A stretch of DNA of 64,000 bases from Ectobius pallidus (taxonomy: Eukaryota; Arthropoda; Insecta; Blattodea; Ectobiidae): the NCBI GenBank assembly GCA_964059195.1, contig CAXKWD010000006.1:134600039-134664038 (forward strand), in the 5' to 3' direction. Below the pieces are notes generated by a model. The model saw only the letters and a program-made list of their open reading frames with translations. It did not search any database and was not told the DNA's origin. This document shows positions 31,708 to 43,719 of this stretch, piece by piece; position 1 is the first letter of the stretch, and every line of letters starts with the position of its first letter. The position numbers were made by a program, and so were the translations under genes.

Positions 31708-33474
31708 TAATAAATAAGGTTATTATTAACAATTTTAAAAACTAAACTACAATAGTTGTGATCAGAATTATTTAGAGTACCGCATATTGAAGTATAAATT
31801 TTAATATTTATTTCTTTACTTAAGAAATGCTATCAAACCAAAAGCATTTTTTTGTGATTTACTTTTATTATATGATCGATTTTGCATTCTTTAAAATGAC
31901 TTTTAAGATAAGGAGAACATTTTTCATGTGAAATTCACATAACTTCTTCCTCTGCCCAAATAAAAGCATCTTAGTTAATTCATTATGTATGGCATTCTCT
32001 TCATGTAAATTGATTGTAAAATGAAGAGGATGTTGTTACCACATTCTGCCGAATCCCGGAAGGATAGGCCTACCTAACCCAAATGAAATATGATTAATGC
32101 ACTCACGTAACTTTCTTTACTCTAAGCATTGCCAATACATTTTTCTCACTTCGCATTCTGATTTAGAAGAAGAGACCATTTTGCAAAGAGCTCATATTCA
32201 GATTGGGTGTCTAATAACTATCTTTCAGAGAATTTTTTCGAAGCAAATAAAGGTTTTATCTCTTGGTATAAAGACCCCATGTATGAAATTTAAACCAAAC
32301 CGTTAGAGCCGTTTTCAAGAAAATCGCATTAAACGAAATTTTCGTCACATATAGTCCCCTTAAAAATAAGAGAAAGTTGTCGCCATTCTTCGTGTAATAT
32401 CCCCAGAAGGTACCAAAACCAAATAAAAAATATTTTCATACGATTTTCTATTCTGGAACTGGACTGTTCACAAACACACACACACACACACACATACAGA
32501 CATGCTTCTGAAAATATAATTTTTCAATTCGGGAAACCTAAAAATGTGTAATTATGTTAAAAACTGAACTTCTAATTTCGGGGTCGAAAACTGTACTTCC
32601 TCTACCTATAGTATCATCTGAAGATATGGATTCCACAAGTTAATATGCAACAGCTATTGCTGATTTTAGAGAGCAAGTGGCTGTATTCAAAGTGCTAGAG
32701 AGTGAGAGAGATGTTAAATATTGTAACTTAATCCCCAGATGAATACTGCGAGTGACGTCATGTCTTTGTTTATTCGCTCTTTCTTGGTATGACAACACAG
32801 TTCCACTGAAACCAATTTAAATCATTCTTTTAAATGAAATACAATACTTGCAATTTGCATGCGTCATTTGTCTTCCTTAACCTCAGTAACGTTTATATTA
32901 TTTTAATATGGGACGATACTTCATTTCTGAGGCAAAAACAGTATACCTAAAACAAAGGTGGGGAAAAAATAAATTTAAGTCGCACCTTGGATGAATGTTC
33001 CCGCCCACCACTCCCTCGCGATGCACTTTTTTTTATTCCACTTCTTCTGTCCTCATATTACGTAGAAACTCGTTATTGGACGTTGGTAGTGTGACGTCAT
33101 ACCGGTAAACAAAAGTTGACAGGCTTACTAACCTCTGGAAGATATAATATGCCACATTTTCGAAACCTACAAACAGTGTATCGTACATTATTTGAAACTG
33201 CAAGGGCGCTTCGCTTCGGCTGCCGCCTCCGCTCGCGCACTTAACTATGTGGATAGTATTATGCATTATTTAGACTATGTGAATAGGTGATTGTGGTCTG
33301 ATCGGGAGTGCCGAGTGAGCTAGAGGGTTATCATTTTGGTGCAAGGGTTAGTAGCTGGTATTTGGTACGATCGGGAGTGCCGAGATAACAAGCGTGTGGT
33401 CGCCAATAGCAACGCATTGTTCGGAGCGTAAGGGGCGACTTACTATTATCTTTCGCCCAAAGGTGGTTAAAATA
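31708..33474. other. Non-coding with weak repeats
   Basis: 31900-31975 matches repeat H near 26600. 32200-32500 has phrases typical of transposon tails ('AAACCGTTAGAGCCGTTTTC' and an (AC)n run at 32474-32494). The motif TGATCGGGAGTGCCGAG-like occurs twice (about 33299 and 33369). No gene could be supported. Confidence 0.45.
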
Positions 33475-33850
33475 AAATCAGGTAAACTGATGTAACAAAG
33501 TGCCAGTATGCTTTTGTTTAATCAGTAAAAAGTTGATTGGAATATTATGATATGCAGAGAATAAGTTATTTTTGTTATCGATTTCCGAGTTAAGCTGCAG
33601 ATCGATTCATTAAGCAGGACTTACGGAAGAACAAAGGTCTAAAGTTTGATATTTACCCTTAATTAACTGATTAAGACATTCTTAAAATAATTACGTCAAC
33701 ATTTCACAAAATACACTGGCGAAGAACTCCACTTAATGTATGTAGGCCTAATTATTTCAGTGTTTATTTCTTCTGTATATAACAGTATTCAACTTGATGA
33801 ACGAAATAATCAATGGCTAGTTTGACATAATCAAATCTTCTAATTTACTT
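33475..33850 (+). repeat. Dispersed repeat F, third copy
   Basis: It begins 'AAAATCAGGTAAACTGATGT' and contains 'TTAATGTATGTAGGCCTAAT' and 'AACAGTATTCAACTTGATGA', in the same order as 4662-5325 but with internal deletions. Confidence 0.72.
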
Positions 33851-33959
33851 CGTTATTATCACCGTACTTCTCAGCTAAAATGCGAAGGGATATGTCATGG
33901 CTAACTATTCCAAAGCCGTATATGAAGTGTGTAAAACGATATCTTGCCAGGATAACAGA

Positions 33960-34436
33960 TTTGCATTTGTTAAATTCTTAATAATATATTACCATAAAAT
34001 AGGAACTAAATTGGGCATTACTCCGATACCGATCAACCGATTTTATCCAATATCAATAGACATCTTCCCATGGACATTATAAATGTGTATACGAAGTTTC
34101 ATGAAAATCCGGTAGAGCGTATTTGAGTTATCGCGTCTTTAAAATAGACACTGAATTGGGTTTTACTCCGGTACCGGTCCACCGATTGCGTCCAATATCT
34201 GTAAACTTCTTCCCATGTACATTATAAATGGGTATACAAAGTTTCATGAAAATCAAATAAAGAATATTGGAGTTATCGCGACTTCTTATATATTAACATA
34301 AAAGGCACTAAATTGGGCATAATTCCGGTACCGGCCAACCGATTTGGTCGAATATCAATAGACGTCTTCCCATGGACATTATATCTGCGTTTCATAGAAA
34401 TCCGATAAAGCGTATTTGAGTTATTGCGCCTTTAAG

Positions 34437-34469
<33 letters not shown>

Positions 34470-34890
34470 TTTTATTTTGCCTGGCAGAGTTAAGGCCATA
34501 TAGACACTAAATTTTGTTTTACTCCAGTACCGGTCAACATATTAGGTTCAAATTCAATAGGGTACTTCTCTTGGACGTCATAAATGCGTATACGAAGTTT
34601 CATGAAAATACGAACAGCATATTTGAGTTATGATGCCTTTCTAATATAATACTATTATAATAGGCACTAAACTGGGTATTACTCCGGTACCGATGAACCG
34701 ATTTGGTTCAATAACAATAGGGTTCTTTCCATGGATATTATAAATGTGTATATTAAGTTTCATGAAAATCCGGTAAAGCGTATTTGAGTTATGGTGCGTA
34801 CAGACACAGGGACAGACAGACCGACAGACAGACAGAGAGACGGACAGACATTTTTCGTCCCCCACACAATCTCATGAAGTACCATACTGA
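33960..34890 (+). repeat. Tandem array of ~150-bp units (GGTACCGG family, copy 3)
   Basis: Five units have cores near 34018, 34168, 34322, 34514 and 34683. The fourth interval is lengthened by an (ATA)n run at 34436-34468. The array ends with a GACAGACAGAC stretch and the 'CACACAATCTCATGAAGTAC' block, exactly as in copies 1 and 2. Confidence 0.8.
34436..34468 (+). repeat. (TAA)n microsatellite
   Basis: About 11 TAA units inside the tandem array. Confidence 0.9.
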
Positions 34891-35291
34891 CACTTACTAA
34901 CCAAGATAATTATAGCAATAAGAATAAACAATGACAATAATAAAAATAAATCTAATACTAAAGTAAACCAAAATTTTTCAAAGAAACCGAAGAAAACTTG
35001 GAACTACTCACATCAGAAAATAGGAAATTTCAAACAGACAAAAATGTTTATGAGATAAATATTTGATGGTAAGTTTTCAGAGAAACCCAAGAAGAAAACA
35101 GGAAGTAAATGGAGGGAAGACGGGAAAACAGCAATACCGGGAAAGGAAGAAGTTTAGGGAAGACAAGAACAAGTGGAAAACTGTTTCGAGTGGTCCTAAG
35201 ATAGCCTAATCGAATGTATAAAAATATATCTTAATTATCCCTTTTAAATAAATGATATACGTAAAACATCTAGCAGTTGAGTACATAATAG

Positions 35292-35317
35292 TGAGCGAAG
35301 CCGCGTGCACCTGCTAG
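35292..35317 (+). mobile_element. Helitron-like 3' terminus (relic)
   Basis: GTGAGCGAAGCCGCGTGC followed by ACCTGCTAG and T, a diverged form of the ends at 20854 and 31707. It may close an element that includes the preceding array. The 5' end was not found. Confidence 0.5.
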
Positions 35318-35420
35318 TACTTTATATAAAATACTTTCATCACCTTGTAATTAACATTTTTTGCTAAAATAATATAACATAAACCAATAAAATCTTCAAT
35401 ACACCCAAATTTACATGGGT

Positions 35421-35584
35421 ACGCCTGAAAACTCTGATTCGACTGCCCGCAGTACACAGCTTTCGGAGAAATTGCCGCGCCTTAATCATGTTTCTCTATT
35501 ATAGACGCCTGCAAACTCTGATTCGACTGCCCGCAGTACACAGATGTCGGATAAGTTGCCGCGCCTTGTTTCTCTATTATAGAC
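35421..35584 (+). repeat. 83-bp direct tandem duplication
   Basis: 'CTCTGATTCGACTGCCCGC' and the block up to 'GTTTCTCTATTATAGAC' occur twice, at 35421-35503 and 35504-35584, with about 9 differences and one small deletion. This is a recent local duplication. Confidence 0.9.
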
Positions 35585-37184
35585 AGGTCATTCTAAGCAA
35601 GAAAGGAATACAAAGGATTCGACTATATTCAGTGCTGAGAAACCATGCTAAGGCAATATGAATTTGCTGTTGAAAGATTAATTATTAATATGACTAACTG
35701 TTGAATCATTGTCCATTCCAGTATAAGTACAAGTAGAATTCAGTCAATCGTGTCATTCTATTGTTTTATTTTTATCATAGATAATCCCACGAGACATTAA
35801 GAGTTTATCGATATGAAACTCGTAATCTCGGTTACTATTTATTACGACTATTCCGCGAATAAACTGTAACGGATTTTGTAAATAACAATTATTTTCTTAC
35901 TTTGTTGTCAGCCATAAAATCTAGATGAATTAACAGTCCAGGAATCGATTCGATGTATCGATTTTCACAATGCTACCAGTAGTGCGCATCACAGGATTGA
36001 GGGCGTCGTGATAGTTGATTACATCAAAACGCTATAAAATCACACGAACTTGCTTGCACCGAATCGAAATTGTGTTTTTAATCAATGAACATTTATATTA
36101 TTTAAATTTCCAAGCAAGTTATGTTGTATAAAGTAACGTGTTTTCGTGCTGATTAATTGCAGCATGTGACGTATTAATCGCCGTAAGTTGATGCCTTACG
36201 TGTCCAATAACGAACTGATGACTTTATCAGATAAAATCGCATCCTCTTATTAATAGGTTTTACGGTTTCTCCACTCGCAAAGGCGAATTCTGGATTTGAA
36301 TATTGCCTATTTAACAACTAATTCTAACTTCCCCGAACTGTTAGCTATCTATGTTTGTGTTATGTTAGGAGGAAGCCTTACATCGATCGTACTTATCACA
36401 CAATAAGATACCGTAAATCCCATTTAATTACAACTTTTATCTGTATATTGCACTTATTAATATCCTGCGGTAACGTAATTGTAAGTCCTAATGAAAGAAA
36501 GGTGAAATAATGAAAGAAAAGGGAAAGAAAGAAAGTTTATTAAATTCGTATACTATATACCAATATATTGTTAAAACGTTAAATAAACACAATGGTTTAT
36601 TAGAGATTTTCGGTTTCTGTATTGCGGTATTAAAGATGACCTAAAATAAGGTTTTGTTGAAATATTGTATAGCGATAATGTCTGTGTTTAATAGAATCCT
36701 CTTATTTCTGAAATAAGAATGTAACAAAATTTTACATAGGAGCTCTTGGACTTCAACTCCGGACTTGACTTACAGTCCGAGCCTTAGAAAGAACCAAATG
36801 CAACCTACACAACACATGCGTCAGAGAAGTTGCCGATGGGAATGCAATGGTTTGCGGATCTAATCCGAAGGTACTAGGAGAGAATAAATTAGTTTCGTAA
36901 CATACCGTAACACAGGCATGAAAGGATGGAAATAATCCGTACTAAAAAGCATCTGAAATTTGATATAAAGAGAGATTTAAAGCGTATATTGTAAACTATC
37001 TTCTTAATTTAATGTGAGAAAAAATTTAATTCTCAATACGGTATTCTGAGTTTATATTAACCACCAAATTCATTGTGTTTATTTGTGAGCTGGTAAAACA
37101 AAATAATAGTAGTTGCACATTACAATATATTAAACAACGGATCTTCTACGCAACCAAAAAACTGAAGTATTCCAGATCATTAAC
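35585..37184. other. Non-coding AT-rich stretch
   Basis: Nothing recognised. Confidence 0.4.
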
Positions 37185-37290
37185 TGCCGCGGGTGACGGC
37201 ATGCTGACCACATGTCCTCAATCCTGCCATCTGCCTTTGGTAGATGACGTCGAGGTCGGATGATTGAGGGATGCAGAGCCACGGAGTTAG
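37185..37290 (+). mobile_element. SINE C fragment
   Basis: The reverse complement matches the body of SINE C at about 12660-12730 (GGCATGCTGACCACATGTCC and the ATCTGCC block). Confidence 0.7.
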
Positions 37291-37526
37291 TTTTTGTATG
37301 GAATAGAGGCCTTGGCTGGAGCGTATCGTCTTTTGTTTAGAGAATGTTTGCATAGTTTCTCCATTCTTGAAAAACCACAACATATTCTTACATAACTTCG
37401 CCTCTATACATGCTGAAGAGAATGTCTCAATGGAATCTGTCGTAGGTAAGAGACAGCCTTCGTTGGAAGCCCCTGGAAAAATAAATAAAATTTATTATTG
37501 CTGAGTAATTAAATAACTCTAAACTA
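37291..37526. other. Non-coding spacer
   Basis: Nothing recognised. Confidence 0.4.
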
Positions 37527-38169
37527 CATCTTCTAAAGTAAGATTTAAGCCTTCCTTAAGCAGAATAACTGTTGCCTTTCACTTAGGTTTTCATTGAGAA
37601 TTCAAAGAAACCGCAGTGACATGTAAAAAGCTTTAGGTGTACACGTGTTTTCACATAGGTAATTTCCGAGATCCGAGCATGTCTCGCTGGATTAAAAATC
37701 CAGTCCTGCCCTCGTTCTAAGCGCTAAAGTTTAGGTTGCAACATCTTCTACACTAATATTTAGGCCTTCCTTAAGCAAGATAACTCCGTGGTCTTCCACA
37801 AACGTTATCATTGAGAATTCAATGAAATCGTAGTGATATGTAAAAGCTTTCGGCCCGGGACGTGTTTTCACATAGATAATAAGAGCCGAGCATATCTCGC
37901 TGGATTAAAAATGCAGTCCTGCTCTCGTTAATAGCGCTAAAGGTTGTGTTGCAACATCTTCTACACAAAGATTGTGGCCTTCCTTAAGCAGGATAACCCC
38001 GGTGACATGTAAAAGCTTTACATGTATAGGTGTTTTGACAGATAATTTCGAAGAGCCGAGCTGTCTCGCTGAATTTTATCCATCCGTCCCCCTTTACTAT
38101 GCATAAAAAGTTACGAACGGAATTGAAAAAATTCAGTTCTGCCCATCATTCTTAGCGCTAAAAGTTGGG
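37527..38169 (+). repeat. Three-copy tandem repeat, ~214-bp unit
   Basis: Units start CATCTTCTAAAG/CATCTTCTACAC at 37527, 37742 and 37955. Each carries CCTTCCTTAAGCA, GTGA(C/T)ATGTAAAA, a TCTCGCTG block and 'AGCGCTAAA' near the end. Unit 3 has a deletion and an added 40-bp stretch. The nucleosome-scale period is satellite-like, but only three units are seen. Confidence 0.9.
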
Positions 38170-38539
38170 TATTCGATTAGAGAATATAACACTCAGCTTA
38201 TATTGAGGTCCATCAGTTTGTAGATTCTCCTGGGTTACCGGTGATATTCTTTGGAGGACCCTGTAAAAAGTTAAACACACTATATAAGAAGCCTATAATC
38301 AATGAAATATTATAATTTATATTAAAAATATACTGTTATATTTAACTACCAAATCTAACAGATAATATAATAAAATTATCATTCAAAAAGTGTGTTTTTC
38401 AATTCAATAGTTATATTTCCTGATTGCTTCATCCGTTGTTTTATTTAGTGGTATATTAGGCGGATATTCTACACATTTTAATAATATTACAATATATACC
38501 ATTGGAAACATGAAATTGATTATTTATAATATTAGTATA
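38170..38539. other. Non-coding AT-rich spacer
   Basis: Nothing recognised. Confidence 0.4.
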
Positions 38540-38730
38540 GTTTAAGGGAAGTAGGATCTTCGAGGGATGGTTGGATGGAGTTAGGACAGAATAAGGTTGA
38601 ATGAGGGACTCAGTTAAGAGCGGCAATGAACCTCCGTGTTCCATGAAATGGATAATATTCCCTTAGCTTGCGTAGGAAATGTATATTGCCATTGAGTAAG
38701 TAAATAAGTAAGTAAGTAAGTAAGTAAGAG
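38540..38730 (+). mobile_element. LINE 3'-end fragment with TAAG tail
   Basis: Matches the 3' part of the 51110-51800 element: 'GGTTGAATG', the 'CGGCAATGAACCTCCG' block, 'ATTGCCATTGAGTAAGTA', then (AAGT)n at 38698-38728. It is 5'-truncated. Confidence 0.75.
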
Positions 38731-39124
38731 TTCAGCACACCTGATAACTGTTCAGACGAGTGATCTGACTTCTTCGACTGTGTACTGTAACCATTGTCTG
38801 TCGTGTATATACTTACTATAATTATAAATAATGGAACAATGTTAAAATATATTGATAAGTTTCCGTTGACGAGGTGTGCTATCTACAGTACGGTAAGAGA
38901 AAATGTATACGAAGACCTAGGAAATTAGGTGAAGTATCAAATTCCTTTAAGATTTATACTTCTTATTATCCAATTTACATTCTGAGAATTCGAATTAATT
39001 GAGATTTTTTTTACATTGACTTAAATGGGGAATGGACTTTACTCAAATGATTCAATATTTCAAATTATCCAAAGTGAAATTAATAACGGATTTCGACACC
39101 ATTAGAGTACTATCAAAGACGCTT

Positions 39125-39400
39125 ACCTCGCTTAGTCGGCCTGGGTAAAGCAGTCGGTATCGCGCTCGATTTCTCTGCCCAAGGTTGCTGGTTCGATTCC
39201 GGCCCAGGTCGATGGCATTTATTTGTGGATAAATGTGACAGGCCTATTTCTGTAGATTTATTGGCATGTAAAAGAACTGTGGTACACAATTCTGGCGCAC
39301 GGTCGACGGTCACAAGTCTAAGTTGTAGTACATCCCCGTCCCCCGTCTTGAAATAACTGTATACCAGCCTATCCCACCTAGCTCAAATTAACACAAATTT
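39125..39400 (+). mobile_element. tRNA-derived SINE B, best copy
   Basis: The tRNA-like head (about 39134-39212) has GCTGGTTCGATTCCGGC as box B. The body contains 'GGCATTTATTTGTGGATAAA', 'TGTAAAAGAACTGTGG' and 'AAGTTGTAGTACAT'. Diverged copies lie at 47590-47760 and 48930-49100. No target duplication was established. Confidence 0.75.
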
Positions 39401-40309
39401 GTTGCTACGTAACGGAGTTTTTTTTTTGTAAGAAGGGTACATTGTTGTGGTTTTCATTATTACGGTCGTCTTCATGCATGTAGATATGAATAGTTTCAAC
39501 GTAATATACCAATGTTTGTTAGGTTATGATTAAAAATAATTAATTTTTAGTCCAATGAGGGTAGTGTATAGTGGCAGTCTTATCGGACACAGGTATTCAA
39601 ACCTTGGTCCCACGGAATGAAAAATGTCTCAATTCTGTTGGCGAATATGTTGAAAAATAGCTGAACAATTGCAGTATCTGTTGCAATAAACGTTTCCATG
39701 ATATTGTGTTTTGTTTCTGTAAACGGTCCCAGGGAAACATACTTTATGGACGGCCTCTTATTTCAATGCTGGATAATAATAACGCACTAGGTTCAAGCTT
39801 TAAGATACGAGTATATTTGTTGAATTTTCGTCGAAAATACCTTTATTGAGACTCTAAAAATGAACAGAAGAACGTATATGTTTTTTGCGTAGCCTATTAC
39901 TGCACACTTGGTTAAACTTTTCGTTTAAGCTATATTAGGCATAACGACATAATAAGGTAGATTAAAAGAAAGGATGTCATCCTGAGGGGGGGGACATGAG
40001 GGATTTTGCTTCTGAAATACAAGAAGCTGCGTGAAGGTAACTTCACAATAAAAACTGAAATTACCTTTATTACTGCATAATTAAAAACGTCATTAACTGT
40101 AACCTAAGAATCAAAGTCCCAGCGTCGTTTTCTTACAAAATAGTAGCCTATTAAAAGAGCTATGAACATTCAGTTATCTTAATAGGTCTACAGAAATAAA
40201 CAAGAAAATATTTAAGATTACTGGAATAAATAAAACTAAAAATATCCTATGGCTAAGTCACAAAGCAAATGTTGTGTGTAAATATTAATGAGTGAATTAA
40301 TTAAGGGTC
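39401..40309. other. Non-coding AT-rich stretch
   Basis: Nothing recognised apart from a G9 run near 39986-39994. Confidence 0.4.
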
Positions 40310-40410
40310 CGACTTGGCACATGCCATGGCATTAAGTCATGGCCGAGCACCCTATCCATCATTCATAGTCTGCATGCTAATCACATGTCCCCTCAATCCT
40401 GCCGTTTACC
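40310..40410 (+). mobile_element. SINE C fragment, diverged
   Basis: Shares the 'GGCCGAGCACC' to 'CCTCAATCCTGCCGT' order with 37185-37290 at lower identity. Confidence 0.5.
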
Positions 40411-40506
40411 AATTACTTGATAGCTGATGTGTGTGACACAAAGGGGAGTCCTGATCGTTCCCTGAATTGTCACGGTATTATTATTTTTAATATTATTATT
40501 TTGGTT

Positions 40507-40518
40507 ATTATTATACAC
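40507..40518. repeat. Target-site duplication, left (SINE A copy 2)
   Basis: ATTATTATACAC, identical to 40935-40946. Confidence 0.85.
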
Positions 40519-40934
40519 GTCAACCGCACGTCCACGCAGCAGGCTCGGGTTCGAATCCTGGTCGGGACAAGTTACGTAGGTGGGTTTTTTCTGGAGTTTT
40601 TCCTCACCTGTGAGACAAATGTCGGGTAACTTTAGGCCCTTGTGATCCCCAGATATCAATTGGCCGACATTATCATCTTCATCCCATCCTCGCCTTATTT
40701 GGAGTGAGTGTGTGTGAATTGTGTATCTCGTCCTATGTGTTCGTGTTGTCTCGGAGGTGGCCCCGGCATCGGGCTGATCCGGGGAGGTCCTCCATGTCCT
40801 TGTCTGGTAAAAAAAAGTATGTATATGATCCATATATAATCCTTCTCCCGACAGGTCGCGGCCCTGTGAGGCCCGGGCGGCTTGGGTCGCTTAAATCCTT
40901 AAAGGGAGAGGTAAAAACTAATATAAAGAAAGAA
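40519..40934 (+). mobile_element. tRNA-derived SINE A, copy 2
   Basis: Body and tail match 6050-6502, from 'GGGTTCGAATCCTGGTCGGG' to 'AAAGGGAGAGGTAAAAAC' and an A-rich end. The first ~35 nt of the tRNA head are missing. A 12-bp duplication flanks the element, so truncation happened on insertion or in the source RNA. Frames at 40393-41006 are repeat-derived. Confidence 0.87.
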
Positions 40935-40946
40935 ATTATTATACAC
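40935..40946. repeat. Target-site duplication, right (SINE A copy 2)
   Basis: ATTATTATACAC. Confidence 0.85.
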
Positions 40947-41335
40947 TCGGGCAATTATTATTTTAAAAAAATTATCCCATACTCCTTACAGGGTACCTTT
41001 ATATAAATCTAGTTACGCTGAATAAGTGGTAGTCTCATCAAGTCGACAGCCCTCTAGAAGGAAATGAAGGCATAACGAGTACGTGAAAGGTTCAAGAAAT
41101 TTTGTCCAGAGACTTTCTAATTTCGGTTTGGATTTCTTTAATGTTCCTTAAATTTATGACCAGATTTAGTCCTTTCAGAGTACTTCGTCTCCAGTATTTT
41201 AATGTCGTGAAATCCGGCGACCTGGAATCCTGAGGCGGAAACGCTACCTCAGTTTACAGGGAACTGGTATTTACTTCGTGTTAATTTGGATAATTAACAA
41301 AGCCAACATTACGTAGAATTGAGATAGGTATTAAT

Positions 41336-41343
41336 GTCATGAC
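41336..41343. repeat. 8-bp target copy 1 of 3 (GTCATGAC)
   Basis: Palindromic octamer left of hAT-A. It is repeated at 42002-42009 and 42669-42676. Confidence 0.95.
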
Positions 41344-42001
41344 TAGGGTTCGGATGTTTATGACATGTCATATATTTATCCTGATCTCCATTCTCATCGC
41401 AAACCCAAATTAAACATGAATTGAAGATATGCTATCCTAATCGGACAGTTTTTATTTTGCATATAAAGTCATATTTTGGTCATTTTCATGGACTTGGTCA
41501 TATTTCGGTCATATTTGTAATTTAACGTCATATTTCAGTTATAAATTCGATAAAAGAGCACATTTATGTAGTAGGTGCGCTAAATTGTCAACCTAAATAT
41601 TTTCCGACGAAGAGTCACAAATATTTTCGTTCTACTGTAACTGAAATGTGAAGGGACAATAACAAGTAATATATGAATTACCTCTTCCTTCTTGTTAACA
41701 ACTTCCAATAGGCATGTTTTTACACATTTGCAGTGGTATCTGGGAACATTAACAGATTAGAAGTTCTTTACAAGTAAAACTGTAAATCACCTGTAAAATT
41801 GTTAGAAAGTGATTATCTGATCGAATTAATGTGATGTAATTGATTTAGTGTCATTAAATGTTTTAAATTGGAATATTTATTTTTAAAAAATACGTTCTTT
41901 AAAGATGTCATATTTAAGATTTTTGGGTCATATTTAGTCATTTTAAGGTCATAATTGCAGTAATATTTTTCACTTTTTAAGTCATAAACATCCGAACTCT
42001 A
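41344..42001 (+). mobile_element. Non-autonomous hAT-type element (hAT-A, copy 1)
   Basis: Inverted ends are TAGGGTTCGGATGTTTATGA on the left and TAGAGTTCGGATGTTTATGA as reverse complement of the right. Many subterminal GTCATATTT-like motifs occur in both halves, like transposase-binding repeats of other hATs. It is flanked by GTCATGAC on both sides and has no transposase. A second copy in opposite orientation is at 59393-60046. Confidence 0.9.
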
Positions 42002-42009
42002 GTCATGAC
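42002..42009. repeat. 8-bp target copy 2 of 3 (GTCATGAC), shared by two elements
   Basis: Serves as right flank of hAT-A and left flank of hAT-B. Confidence 0.95.
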
Positions 42010-42668
42010 TAGGGACCGGATTCTTAGGTTTTTACCTATTTTTTTCCTTACTTCCAAAACAAAAAGCGCTCATACATTTTTTCGAATCATGTCCATAGGA
42101 TTCACCCACATTAATTCTGTGGCACCTAAAAATACCTAAGTGGGGTATAAAAACCTAAATATACCTAAACGGGATATAAAACCTAAAATATCTATTTTAG
42201 ACTACTTTTTTTGTCTTTTTTGTTTGTCAGTTGAGGAATCGACATTTTGCGGAGAGACAATAATTTTTGTCGGGTTGAAATTAATACCAACAGCGTTTCG
42301 TTCAACCCATTGTCGTCTAGGATGGACAGTAGGCCTATCAAGAGAGGAAGTGTAAGAGAACCGGCGTATTCCTTACTGTAACCAGGAAATATGAGGCAAT
42401 CTTATTTTCACTGCTTCTTTTGATTGTTTATGCTTTCTTTCTTCAATGGTATAGTATTGTCCTAAAGCAAGTTTACACAAATTTAAGTCAATTTTGTTAA
42501 GTTAAACTTTAAAAGTATTATGTATTGAATCCTATGTAGCACATTTAAATTCATTAAACCAATTATTCTACCCGAAAACTATATTTTGGAGAAAAAACCT
42601 AAAAAAACTATTTCACCTAATGGAAAACCTAATACAGTGTTTTTAAAAACCTAAAAATCCGGTCCCTA
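42010..42668 (+). mobile_element. Non-autonomous hAT-type element (hAT-B)
   Basis: Inverted ends are TAGGGACCGGATTCTTAGG on the left and TAGGGACCGGATTTTTAGG as reverse complement of the right. ACCTAAA motifs are repeated near both ends. The 8-bp GTCATGAC flanks are on each side. Apart from the TAGGG start the sequence differs from hAT-A, so this is a separate family. The 71-residue frame at 42140-42355 has no transposase domain. Confidence 0.9.
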
Positions 42669-42676
42669 GTCATGAC
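42669..42676. repeat. 8-bp target copy 3 of 3 (GTCATGAC)
   Basis: Right flank of hAT-B. Confidence 0.95.
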
Positions 42677-42749
42677 TTTATGAGAAAGGTTTAGTCCTAC
42701 ATGGAAATCAATAATCTATTGTAAGAATCGGCCACTTCTGTAACAGAGA

Positions 42750-43010
42750 CAGCCAACATTGTAAACCACTGGAGGTGCCTTGTTTCGAATCCAGGAGCAG
42801 GCTATCGAGCCGTCGGCCTCTAGTGGTGGTGGCAGGCAATCGGACAGCGACAAGCGAGCCAGCATCCTCAACGCATGCTCGGAATCGGGACTGAACAACT
42901 GCGCGCCCAACTAGTCGGCTGTCGTCCTTCGAGCGCAGCAGTTTCACTCGTCGTCCGGGACGGTGCATGCATCCCTCCCTACTCGGGAGCAAACTTATCA
43001 AGACCTAACA
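42750..43010. promoter_or_regulatory. CpG-rich island, possible promoter or 5' exon
   Basis: A block of high GC and frequent CpG stands out in AT-rich DNA about 3.6 kb upstream of the receptor start codon. Because the receptor's ATG exon follows an in-frame stop, a non-coding 5' exon upstream is plausible. Alternatively this is an unrecognised repeat. Overlapping frames on both strands here reflect the low stop density of GC-rich DNA. Confidence 0.3.
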
Positions 43011-43719
43011 CATGCTTTGTTCATCTGCTCCTTTCAGTGCTACACTTACTATCAGTGAAGTGTCTCCGGGCAGAAAAAGTAAAGCTGTGTTCACGCCGGT
43101 AATAAAATTTAAAAGTACACACACATATAATGGCCAAACATAACCTAAACACCTAACAATTTCAGTAAATGAACATGTGTGATTTCTGTTGTGGTATAGA
43201 TAATGAGAAACGTGTTACTGAGAATCTGTTATAAAATATTCGAAAGTGATCTCCAGTCTGTGGCGTGTTAATCGAAGGTACAAACAAAAAAGACAAATCT
43301 TAAAACAAATTGTGGGGCATTAAACAGGCAATTCTTCAATCGGCATAAGTCAAGATACAAGCATAATTATATTCCACAGAAAAATTATGATCTGAAGAGT
43401 TCAATTTTACGTCATTTTGGAGGAGGCTTTTGTTATTAAATATTCGTACATTTGCTTATTTCATCAATAGAAGGCTGTTTATAAACAAAAGTGATTTCTG
43501 TATTTTTAAAGCAGGATTACCAATTAAATTTCAAGCATTCACGAACGACATTGATTTCGTTTGAATAGTTCTACAATAGATGAATGTAAGTAGTCAACTT
43601 TTGCAATGTGAAGTAGAATGCTTGAAGCGTTTCTATGACGACCAAAGGTACTTAATCAAGGAAGACAAGAAAACAAAAATAGACCCACGTGTAGTAGAGA
43701 CATAGCTGGCTCGTTTTAT

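Noticed and set aside
42708..43102. Three overlapping frames on both strands
   Set aside because: They arise from low stop-codon density in a GC-rich block. No domain and mutual overlap.
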